From: Planctomycetota bacterium
GTDB taxonomy: Bacteria > Planctomycetota > Planctomycetia > Pirellulales > Thermoguttaceae
Assembly (NCBI GenBank): GCA_021784975.1
Contig: JAJYGU010000234.1
Coordinates: 1 to 11,366 of the forward strand
Direction of reading: 5' to 3'
Length of the DNA: 11,366 nucleotides
A program made the translations under genes and the position numbers. The notes below the pieces were generated by a model that saw only the letters and a list, made by a program, of their open reading frames with translations, was not told where the DNA came from and did no database searches. Shown here piece after piece: positions 6,409-11,366 of this stretch. The first letter of the stretch is position 1; the number at the start of each line of letters is the position of its first letter.

Positions 6409-7495
6409 AGACACCACCTTGAACGCGAGAGTCCTTTTTCACCCAACGGTAGGCGAGCGAGCGAAGGATGTGATACAGGAAGAAGTCCAGCCCGCCCCAT
6501 CGCCCGGCCGGGACGCTGGCAATGACCAATAGCGCCAGCATCTCGATGAAGTCTTTGTTGATCAATAAGGCATGACCGAGCACCGCGGGATCGGGCGGAT
6601 AGATGCCGGGAAAGGCGGGCTGGGTCAGGACCACGCAACACATGAACGCCGCCCCCGCCAAGGCCGCCAGCCGCGAGCACAGTCCGAGCAGCAGACACAA
6701 ACCGATCGCCGTCAGTCCATAGGTCACAGCAAAATTGATCTGGTCCATGCGGGCCCAGAGCAGCGGGTTCCACGAGCGGCCCCAGTCGAAGGCCATCGGA
6801 CCGCGTCCCCAGTAATACGGATTCCAGCGGCGGCCCCCGGGCTCCCGGGCCTTCTGTTGGTCGCTCAGCAAGGCATAGAGCGAGTGTTTATAGGCCTTTT
6901 CCTGGGCATCGATGTCCTTGATCCAGCCATCGGCCTCATGGCGCAGCTCCATCATGCGGTCCCAGTGGCGCTGCTTCTGGAAGGGGGTGTCTTGGCCCAG
7001 TTCGGCGTGCGGATCGTGGGTCTTGCCTTGGAAACGATCCAGGGCACCGAAATAGGCGGCGATGTCGTTGGCCTTGGCGTCGAGGTACTCCTGAAGCCAC
7101 TGTTTGAAGTGGTTGCAGGTCTCTTCGGAGGCATGTTCGAGCTTCTGATACTCGCCACCGGCGGCGCCGGCGGGATTGGCCGGACGGTAGTAGGCCAGGA
7201 ACTGCTGCCGGATCTCATTCCAGCGGGCAACCAAGACCTCGGAGTTGATCGACTTCTTGCCGCTGGCGTCGGTCTCGACGTGCAGCCGCTGCCGGCCGTC
7301 GATGTCCGGCAGCATCCGGTAAAAGTATTGGGCCAGCGGCCCTTTCGCCTGGGCCAGAAACGGCTGGGCGCTGAACTCGTCGGCGTGCTTGATCTTCCAC
7401 ATTCCCTCGTAAAGGAAGTGGCAGCCCAAAGCCAACCGCAGCCCGATCAAGACCAACACGGTCAGCAATCCGATCTGGAACTTGTGGCTGCTCAG
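6383..7495 (-). CDS. DoxX-like membrane protein with a large extramembrane insertion
   Basis: With the start proposed here the protein has 370 aa. It shows four hydrophobic segments: about 10-28 (LLTVLVLIGLRLALG, then CHFLYEGMWKI, a DoxX-like first helix), 253-271, 277-295 and 315-332. Between segments 1 and 2 lies an insertion of about 200 residues, charged and largely helical, rich in W and Y near its end (RRWNPYYWGRGPMAFDWGRSW). DoxX proteins are small four-helix membrane proteins, some linked to redox enzymes; the insertion is not part of the basic fold. The only conventional start is TTG 7468 (361 aa), which would trim the first segment and has no SD. CTG 7495 is preceded by AAAGGAGG at 5 nt, so I choose CTG. 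It appears to head an operon with the Tat oxidoreductase, overlapping it by 26 nt, and may anchor or support it. Confidence 0.75.
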   Translation of the reverse strand: MSSHKFQIGLLTVLVLIGLRLALGCHFLYEGMWKIKHADEFSAQPFLAQAKGPLAQYFYRMLPDIDGRQRLHVETDASGKKSINSEVLVARWNEIRQQFLAYYRPANPAGAAGGEYQKLEHASEETCNHFKQWLQEYLDAKANDIAAYFGALDRFQGKTHDPHAELGQDTPFQKQRHWDRMMELRHEADGWIKDIDAQEKAYKHSLYALLSDQQKAREPGGRRWNPYYWGRGPMAFDWGRSWNPLLWARMDQINFAVTYGLTAIGLCLLLGLCSRLAALAGAAFMCCVVLTQPAFPGIYPPDPAVLGHALLINKDFIEMLALLVIASVPAGRWGGLDFFLYHILRSLAYRWVKKDSRVQGGVYGSEFAKR

Positions 7496-7500
7496 AGGAA

Positions 7501-7508
7501 CCTCCTTT
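7501..7508 (-). promoter_or_regulatory. Strong Shine-Dalgarno AAAGGAGG in front of a CTG codon
   Basis: On the minus strand AAAGGAGG (7508-7501) is followed by TTCCT and then CTG (7495-7493), in frame with the DoxX-like protein. It is the strongest SD in the window. The first conventional in-frame start, TTG 7468, is 32 nt away, too far to be served by it. Confidence 0.65.
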
Positions 7509-7712
7509 GCCCGTTCAGGACGTTTTGATCGAAAGCGGGTCGCATCGGTTTTGAGCGCGGTCCCAGGCGGGAGCCATCACCAAAAGGGCCGCTCGCCCAG
7601 CGGGTCAAAGCGGCTCCCGTGGGCCGAGAAACTGCCACCGTAGCACGTTGGCGAATTGGCACTGCAAGCAACTGACCGCACTGTGGGGGGACCGCCACCG
7701 CGTAGTGCCTTC

Positions 7713-7718
7713 ATTATA
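7713..7718 (-). promoter_or_regulatory. Candidate -10 box TATAAT for the DoxX/oxidoreductase operon
   Basis: The minus strand reads TATAAT at 7718-7713. A TAGTAA 17 nt upstream (7741-7736) is only a weak match to a -35 box. Transcription from here would give a leader of about 210 nt before the DoxX start, including the inverted repeat at 7568-7619. Confidence 0.4.
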
Positions 7719-7893
7719 AAACCTGGCGAGAGCCATTACTAGAGTCCGGCGAGCACTTTTTCGCAGGTCCCACGGCGACTCTTGACGTGTGCCAGTCGCT
7801 TTGTCCGGGGGCTGGCTCCCCAGCCCGAAATCCGCCAGAATAAGTCATTGCTGCCCGCCCTGCGCCCGCAGCGGCTGCGGAAGGCAGGCGGAC

Positions 7894-8005
7894 AATGCAA
7901 AATGCAAAATGGAAAATGAAAAATGCCAAGTGCAAAATGAAAAATGGGTTGAGCTTCCAGTTCCTGATCTCAGACCTCTGACCTCCGAAAGCTGATCTTT
8001 CGCCT
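7894..8005 (+). repeat. Heptanucleotide run ending at the dehydrogenase start codon
   Basis: Eight consecutive 7-nt units from 7894 to 7949 fit AATGNAA with few changes (for example AATGCAA twice, AATGGAA, AATGAAA). The 7-nt register continues into a second type: CTGATCT (7964-7970), CAGACCT, CTGACCT, then CTGATCT again at 7992-7998 and TTCGCCT at 7999-8005. CCCC and the ATG of the dehydrogenase follow directly. The array is AT-rich in a GC-rich setting. Short heptanucleotide tandem repeats (STRRs) are known from cyanobacteria; the function of this one is unknown. Confidence 0.8.
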
Positions 8006-8009
8006 CCCC

Positions 8010-9014
8010 ATGCCCCCGCGAATCGTTCTCTGTTATCCGGTCGAAGCCAAACATATCGCTCAAATTGCCGCCGCCACACCCGAGGCTGAGATCGTGGATG
8101 CCGGCCAGGAACACGTTGCGAAAGAGATCTTTGCGGCCGACATCTTCTGCGGCCACGCCAAGGTGCCGGTCGACTGGGACGGGGTGGTCCGCCAGGGCCG
8201 GTTGCGCTGGCTGCAATCCTCGGCGGCCGGCATGGACCATTGCCTGGTGCCCTCGGTGGTTGCCTCGGATATCGTGGTGAGCAGCGCCTCGGGCGTGCTC
8301 TCCGACCAGGTGTCCGAACATGCCATCGCCCTGATGACCGGCTGGTGCCGCGGCCTGCCGACGTTTTTCCGCGCCCAGCAAGCCAAGGAGTTCATCCGTC
8401 GCCCTACCCGCGACCTCACCCGCTCCACGGTCGGCATCGTGGGCCTGGGCGGCGTCGGGAGGAGGCTGGCCGAGCTGCTGCACGCCTTCGAGGTACGGAT
8501 TCTGGCCACTGACCTGTTTCCAGTCGACAAGCCCGACTGCGTTGAGGCGCTTTGGCCGGCCGAAGGTCTGCGCGAATTACTCCCGCAAGTTGATTTCCTG
8601 GTGCTCTGTGCGCCGTTGAATCAGAGCACCCGCGGCATGATCGACGCCGGCGTGCTGGCCGGGCTGAAGCACGGAGCCGTGTTGGTCAACGTCGCACGGG
8701 GGCCGCTGGTGGTGACCGATCACCTGGCGGCCGCCCTCGACTGTGGCCATCTGGCCGGCGCGGTGCTCGATGTCGTCGATCCCGAACCGCTTCCGCCGAC
8801 GCATCGGTTGTGGGGCTTCCCCAACGTTATCATCACCCCGCACGTGGGCGGACAGGGCCGTTGGCGGATCGATCACATGACCAACCTGTTCTGCCGCAAT
8901 CTGCGGCGTTGGCGGGCGGGGTTGCCGCTGATCAACTACCTCAGCGACAAGCGGCTGGGTTTTCCCATCCGTGGCGGCGGGGCACCGCTTTGGGGAGAAG
9001 CCTGCGAGCCGTAG
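8010..9014 (+). CDS. D-2-hydroxyacid dehydrogenase, NAD-dependent
   Basis: This complete 334-aa protein belongs to the D-isomer-specific 2-hydroxyacid dehydrogenases, which interconvert 2-oxoacids and D-2-hydroxyacids in the cytoplasm. The family hallmarks are present: the Rossmann motif VGIVGLGGVGRR (glycines 145, 147 and 150), an acidic residue after the second strand (ILATD, D168) favouring NAD over NADP, the catalytic Arg in NVARGPLV (R230), Glu in DPEPLPPTHRLW (E259) and His in ITPHVGGQG (H278). Length is normal for the family. Subfamily markers for glycerate, glyoxylate or phosphoglycerate are not clear enough to name the substrate, and there is no C-terminal ACT domain, so it is not a long-form SerA. 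ATG 8010 lacks an SD and is preceded by CCTCCCC at the end of the heptanucleotide run. It is followed by the kinase gene after 90 nt. Confidence 0.9.
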   Translation: MPPRIVLCYPVEAKHIAQIAAATPEAEIVDAGQEHVAKEIFAADIFCGHAKVPVDWDGVVRQGRLRWLQSSAAGMDHCLVPSVVASDIVVSSASGVLSDQVSEHAIALMTGWCRGLPTFFRAQQAKEFIRRPTRDLTRSTVGIVGLGGVGRRLAELLHAFEVRILATDLFPVDKPDCVEALWPAEGLRELLPQVDFLVLCAPLNQSTRGMIDAGVLAGLKHGAVLVNVARGPLVVTDHLAAALDCGHLAGAVLDVVDPEPLPPTHRLWGFPNVIITPHVGGQGRWRIDHMTNLFCRNLRRWRAGLPLINYLSDKRLGFPIRGGGAPLWGEACEP

Positions 9015-9044
9015 CTTGATTGCGCTCTGGACGTCGTCTTGGCC

Positions 9045-9092
9045 GAAGCGTTAAGATGGGGCCGCTTGAATCGGGCAGAGTGGCAACGCTTC
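9045..9092 (+). other. Potential leader hairpin in front of the kinase ribosome binding site
   Basis: GAAGCGTT (9045-9052) and AACGCTTC (9085-9092) are exact reverse complements around a 32-nt loop. The SD AAGGG (9093-9097) begins at the next base, 7 nt before ATG 9105. A stem here could modulate access to the ribosome binding site, but with an 8-bp stem and a long loop it could also be chance. Confidence 0.3.
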
Positions 9093-9104
9093 AAGGGCAA
9101 GGCT

Positions 9105-10217
9105 ATGTCGAATACCACCTTCTTAGAGGGGGCCGCTACCAGAACATGGGGCGGGCGCGCGGTCGCCCGCTGTTCCGACGACCTCCTCGGACGCTACAAC
9201 ACGATCCTGAAAGAACAGCGGCTCAGCTGGACCGAGCACCACCGCCTGTTGAAATTGCTGGGCTCAGGCGGACAGGGAGTGGTCTATCTCAGCGAACGTC
9301 GCGGCACGGATAGTTTCACCCTCCCGGTCGCCCTGAAAATCTTCTCGCCCGAACGCTACGCCGATGAGCGGCGTTACGACGAAGCTATGGGGCGGATGGC
9401 CACGGTGGCTGCCCGGGTGGCTCAAATCCAGCAAGACAATCTGCTCGATGTGCAAAATTGGGTCGAGCGGAGCCGCATCCGCATGATGGAGATGGAATGG
9501 GTCGACGGCTACGACCTGTCGCGGATTTTGACCCACGAAATGCTCCAATCGCTGGAGGGCCGGGTCAGCGCGAAACGTTGGCACTACATCAACCAGGTGA
9601 TTGTTACCGCCGGCCCCGTACAGCCGCGAGTGAAGCCGGGCATCGCCATCGCCATCGTCCGCGACTGCCTGGCGGCTCTGGCCGCCCTGCACCGCGAGGG
9701 CATCGTCCACGGCGACTTGAAGCCGTCGAACATCATGCTCAAGCGGACCGGCAACGCCAAGATCGTCGACTTGGGCTCGGCCTTTGAATTGGAAAGTCCG
9801 CCTAATCAGCGGACGTGCACGCCGACCTACGCCGCCCCCGAGGTGCTGGAAGGCACCGAATGTACCCCGCGAAGCGACCTGGCCAGCCTGGGCTATGTGC
9901 TGATCGAGATGCTCTCCGGCTCGCCGCCGTTCGCCGGGCTGTCGAACTACGGCGATCTGCTGGAGGCCAAGCGGTTCCTCGCCCAGCGGCTGCCGCACAT
10001 CTTGCCGCCGGAAGTGGTGGTGAATGAACTGTTGATGAACTTCTGCCGCGGGTTGATTGCCCCCGACCCGGTGCGTCGTTTCCCCAGCGCCGAAGCCGCC
10101 GACCTGGTCAAGGAGGGCGCCGCCAGCTTCCACCGCCAGCTTATTAAGGGCGATCTGGCCAGCGAATACGACAACGAAATCCGCCTGTGGCTGGAAGAGA
10201 TTCAGGACTTGGATTAG
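9105..10217 (+). CDS. Serine/threonine protein kinase, cytosolic, HGD/DLG variant
   Basis: This 370-aa protein is a Hanks-type protein kinase. The glycine loop is LLGSGGQGVVYLSE (53-60 core), with the ATP-binding lysine in VALKIF (K78), the hinge EMEWVDGYDLSR, the catalytic loop VHGDLKPSNIM (D204, N209) and the metal motif VDLGSAF (D222). CTPTYAAPEVLEG (APE at 244-246) and the helix-F SDLASLGYVLIEML follow. The catalytic loop has HGD instead of HRD and the metal loop DLG instead of DFG, so it is a non-RD kinase that still keeps its catalytic residues. An insertion of about 40 residues lies before helix E (about 145-180, with IVTAGPVQPRVKPG). There is no transmembrane or sensor domain. ATG 9105 has AAGGG at 7 nt; an in-frame TTG at 9039 lacks an SD. 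Substrates are unknown, and no phosphatase lies nearby. Confidence 0.92.
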   Translation: MSNTTFLEGAATRTWGGRAVARCSDDLLGRYNTILKEQRLSWTEHHRLLKLLGSGGQGVVYLSERRGTDSFTLPVALKIFSPERYADERRYDEAMGRMATVAARVAQIQQDNLLDVQNWVERSRIRMMEMEWVDGYDLSRILTHEMLQSLEGRVSAKRWHYINQVIVTAGPVQPRVKPGIAIAIVRDCLAALAALHREGIVHGDLKPSNIMLKRTGNAKIVDLGSAFELESPPNQRTCTPTYAAPEVLEGTECTPRSDLASLGYVLIEMLSGSPPFAGLSNYGDLLEAKRFLAQRLPHILPPEVVVNELLMNFCRGLIAPDPVRRFPSAEAADLVKEGAASFHRQLIKGDLASEYDNEIRLWLEEIQDLD

Positions 10218-10237
10218 AGGCGATAGCAGTCTGCACG

Positions 10238-10648
10238 ATGGACATGGAGCCACCGGTCACCGTTCGGTTTCTCTGGACAGCCGACGAGTTATGCCTGGGC
10301 TACCGTTTGCCGGAAGGACGAAGCCGCGCAATGAGATCTCTTGACTTCTTCGCGTGTTACTTGCTTGCGGCTGCCATAGCGAGCGACCTGGTGGGGAAGG
10401 CATATGACGCGAGCGCCGCACGAATTGTGGCGAGTGCGGCCGGTGGCCACCACGCGCAGCACGCGGCAGCCGGGGAAAAGGCCGATGCTACGATAATCGT
10501 AGGTAATCGTTGGACCGTTGCCAGCACGGTCTTGGCGGCGGTTGCCTTCGGTTTCTTCCTGGTTTCCTTGCTGAGGCGCCGTCGGCTGTCGTGGCTGCCT
10601 CTGTTGCTGTTGATCCTGTACGCCGGAGTATGGCTGCTCATGGTGTGA
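10238..10648 (+). CDS. Small membrane protein of unknown function
   Basis: With this start the protein has 136 aa. The N-terminal 30 residues (MEPPVTVRFLWTADELCLGY and onward) resemble the first strands of YcxB-like proteins. Then come a hydrophobic segment (DFFACYLLAAAIASDLVG), a loop of about 50 residues with a His/Ala-rich GGHHAQHAAAGEKADA, a second helix (TVASTVLAAVAFGFFLVSLL), a basic RRRR turn and a third helix (WLPLLLLILYAGVWLLMV) that ends the protein. An alternative start at ATG 10331 would give 105 aa beginning MRSLDFF and contain only the membrane part; neither start has a good SD. It follows the kinase after 20 nt and could be co-transcribed. I do not recognise a named family for the whole protein. 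Coding is likely from the clean helix-loop-helix pattern; the start is uncertain. Confidence 0.6.
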   Translation: MDMEPPVTVRFLWTADELCLGYRLPEGRSRAMRSLDFFACYLLAAAIASDLVGKAYDASAARIVASAAGGHHAQHAAAGEKADATIIVGNRWTVASTVLAAVAFGFFLVSLLRRRRLSWLPLLLLILYAGVWLLMV

Positions 10649-10681
10649 GAGCGGCGATTGGCACGGCATCGTTCATTCGCC

Positions 10682-10763
10682 AGTAGAAGCGGCGTCTCGT
10701 CGCGTTGTTGGCAAGGTCCAGTACGTCTGAATCGAAAGAAAGCGGCGGGACGCCGCTTCTACT
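10682..10763. repeat. Nested inverted repeats with alternative pairings
   Basis: A 13-nt arm AGTAGAAGCGGCG (10682-10694) is perfectly complementary to 10751-10763. The same right arm can also pair with 10740-10747 to form the compact hairpin AAGCGGCG-GGA-CGCCGCTT (10740-10758). The 14-mer at 10686-10699 is identical to 127-140. This looks like a member or remnant of the short dispersed repeat also present near the left edge. Confidence 0.65.
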
Positions 10764-10766
10764 TTC
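10740..10766 (+). terminator. Candidate intrinsic terminator after the membrane-protein gene
   Basis: The hairpin with 8-bp GC-rich arms (10740-10758) is followed by CTACTTTCC, a modest T-rich stretch rather than a clean T-run. It lies between the end of the membrane-protein gene and the promoter of the polyprenyl synthase, where a terminator would make sense. The same hairpin occurs elsewhere as a repeat, so this role is uncertain. Confidence 0.3.
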
Positions 10767-10778
10767 CTGAAACCCCCC

Positions 10779-10806
10779 TCGACCTGCGCGCGAAATTGGG
10801 TAAAAT
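10779..10806 (+). promoter_or_regulatory. Candidate promoter of the polyprenyl synthase gene
   Basis: TCGACC (10779-10784, four of six to the -35 consensus) is separated by 16 nt from TAAAAT (10801-10806, five of six to the -10 consensus). Transcription would begin near 10813. The gene's own SD GAGG (10821-10824) then stands 8 nt before ATG 10833. Confidence 0.45.
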
Positions 10807-10832
10807 TAAGCGTTTTGCCTGAGGATCACCGT

Positions 10833-11366
10833 ATGGATCAGATGGCCCCTCCGCGTGCGACGGTTCCGGTTACCCTGCGCGCGCTCTATGCCCCGGTGGC
10901 CGAGGAGTTGGTGGCCGTCGAGGAACTACTGCGTCGTGAGCTTTCGAACGACGACCCCTTCGTTGATCGTTTGGTGAAACATGGCTTCCGTTTGGGCGGC
11001 AAACGGCTTCGGCCGGCCTTGGTGCTGTTAACGGCCCAAGCCTGCGGTGGCATTGGCGCGGACCACACCGTTCTGGCCGCCATGGTCGAATTGATCCACA
11101 CCGCGACGCTGATCCACGACGACGTGCTCGACGAGGCCACCTTGCGGCGGCATCTCGACACGGTCAATGCCCGCTGGGACAACGAGGCCAGCATCCTGTT
11201 GGGCGATTATCTGTTTGCCCGCGCGATCTGCATGGCCAGTTCGCTGGACGATCCTTTCGCCACTCGCTCCATTGGCCGGTCGGCGCGGACCATGTGCGAG
11301 GGCGAGCTGCGGCAGGTGCAGAGCCGCGGCAACTACGACCTGACGGAGGCGGACTACGTGCAGATT
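10833..11366 (+). CDS. trans-Polyprenyl diphosphate synthase, N-terminal part (3' end outside window)
   Basis: The first 178 residues of a class I polyprenyl synthase are present; the frame is open at the right edge. These enzymes condense isopentenyl diphosphate onto allylic diphosphates to make the long isoprenoid chains of quinones or, in shorter forms, farnesyl and geranylgeranyl diphosphate. The signature regions are FRLGGKRLRPALV (residues 52-64) and the first aspartate-rich motif LIHDDVLDEATLRR (D96, D97, D100), then LLGDYLFARA (122-131) and CEGELRQVQ (155-163). The second aspartate-rich motif lies beyond the window. Two residues separate the aspartate pair from D100 (DDxxD), and the EGELRQV block is typical of octaprenyl/heptaprenyl synthases (IspB/HepT type). 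I infer a quinone side-chain enzyme, but chain length cannot be read with certainty. ATG 10833 has GAGG at 8 nt and a candidate promoter upstream. Confidence 0.92.
   Translation, partial: MDQMAPPRATVPVTLRALYAPVAEELVAVEELLRRELSNDDPFVDRLVKHGFRLGGKRLRPALVLLTAQACGGIGADHTVLAAMVELIHTATLIHDDVLDEATLRRHLDTVNARWDNEASILLGDYLFARAICMASSLDDPFATRSIGRSARTMCEGELRQVQSRGNYDLTEADYVQI

Larger units (their letters stand above)
7496..8009. other. Divergent intergenic region with promoter, hairpins and heptanucleotide run
   Basis: This 514-nt gap separates the minus-strand DoxX operon from the plus-strand dehydrogenase. I find no convincing gene in it. From left to right it has the DoxX SD, an 8-bp inverted repeat (7568-7575 with 7612-7619) in the presumed DoxX leader, a minus-strand TATAAT (7718-7713), a 7-bp hairpin (7809-7815 with 7820-7826), a perfect 15-nt palindrome (7866-7880) and a 112-nt run in heptanucleotide register that ends at the ATG at 8010. 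No convincing plus-strand promoter was found; TTGACG at 7782-7787 lacks a -10 partner. Confidence 0.55.

Noticed and set aside
6409..6417. GTG 6417 as the start of the Tat oxidoreductase
   Set aside because: It overlaps the AAGGTG that serves ATG 6408 and has no SD of its own; the difference is only three residues.
4663..6525. 620-codon plus-strand frame opposite the Tat oxidoreductase, longer than the gene itself
   Set aside because: It is the antisense of a well-recognised gene in a GC-biased genome. Similar antisense text appears opposite the paralogue simply because the sense genes are homologous. It has no SD and no recognisable domain.
7492..7698. 68-codon minus-strand frame upstream of DoxX
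   Set aside because: It ends at a TGA overlapping the proposed CTG start, has no recognisable protein pattern, and lies in the presumed leader.
7894..8005. CRISPR array
   Set aside because: Units are 7 nt with no spacers, and no cas gene is in the window.
7714..8483. Minus-strand frames across the intergenic region and the dehydrogenase start (7714-8079 and 7845-8483)
   Set aside because: Their apparent hydrophobic text (FHFAF-like stretches) is the translation of the AATGNAA heptamer array on the opposite strand, not a membrane helix.
9039..9104. TTG 9039 as the kinase start
   Set aside because: It has no SD, while ATG 9105 has AAGGG at 7 nt. The extra 22 residues are not needed by the fold and overlap a possible leader hairpin.
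9264..10253. 329-codon minus-strand frame opposite the kinase
   Set aside because: All kinase motifs are on the plus strand in the correct frame; the antisense has no recognisable features.

Overview
The window looks like chromosomal DNA of a GC-rich planctomycete, probably of the Pirellulales type. The evidence is indirect: a Tat-exported Gfo/Idh/MocA oxidoreductase beside a close paralogue, a DoxX-like membrane protein with a large soluble insertion, a periplasmic STN-domain protein without a secretin barrel, a cytosolic kinase of a type I associate with planctomycetes, and several start codons without a Shine-Dalgarno (SD) sequence. No rRNA, tRNA, CRISPR array, phage gene or complete insertion sequence is visible. 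All family assignments are from sequence reading alone.

Layout. At the left edge a minus-strand gene begins at 95 and runs out of the window. Then comes a 345-nt repeat-rich gap (96-440). A plus-strand secreted STN-domain protein (441-1610) converges, with a 2-nt gap, on a minus-strand block that is read from about 7.5 kb down to 1.6 kb. That block encodes a DoxX-like membrane protein (7495-6383), a Tat-exported Gfo/Idh/MocA oxidoreductase (6408-4717), its paralogue with a degenerate Tat signal (4615-2882), a xylose-isomerase-like TIM-barrel protein (2808-1966) and a small polyhydroxyalkanoic-acid-system protein (1915-1613). DoxX and the first oxidoreductase overlap by 26 nt. A REP-like palindrome separates the two oxidoreductases. 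I read the block as an operon for oxidising and isomerising a sugar or polyol, partly at the membrane or in the periplasm. The substrate is unknown.

A 514-nt divergent gap (7496-8009) carries a good minus-strand -10 box, an SD in front of an apparent CTG start for DoxX, and a run of heptanucleotide units that ends at the next start codon. On the plus strand follow a D-2-hydroxyacid dehydrogenase (8010-9014), a serine/threonine protein kinase (9105-10217), a small membrane protein (10238-10648), a palindromic repeat region, and the 5' part of a trans-polyprenyl diphosphate synthase (10833 to the edge) with its own promoter and SD. These plus-strand genes do not form an obvious single pathway.

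The most notable points are: heptanucleotide arrays abutting two start codons that share a 15-nt sequence; the SD-backed CTG start of DoxX; the tandem oxidoreductases, one of which seems to have lost its export signal; a REP-like palindrome with a possible decayed second copy; and an odd, possibly double-frameshifted stretch inside the STN protein.
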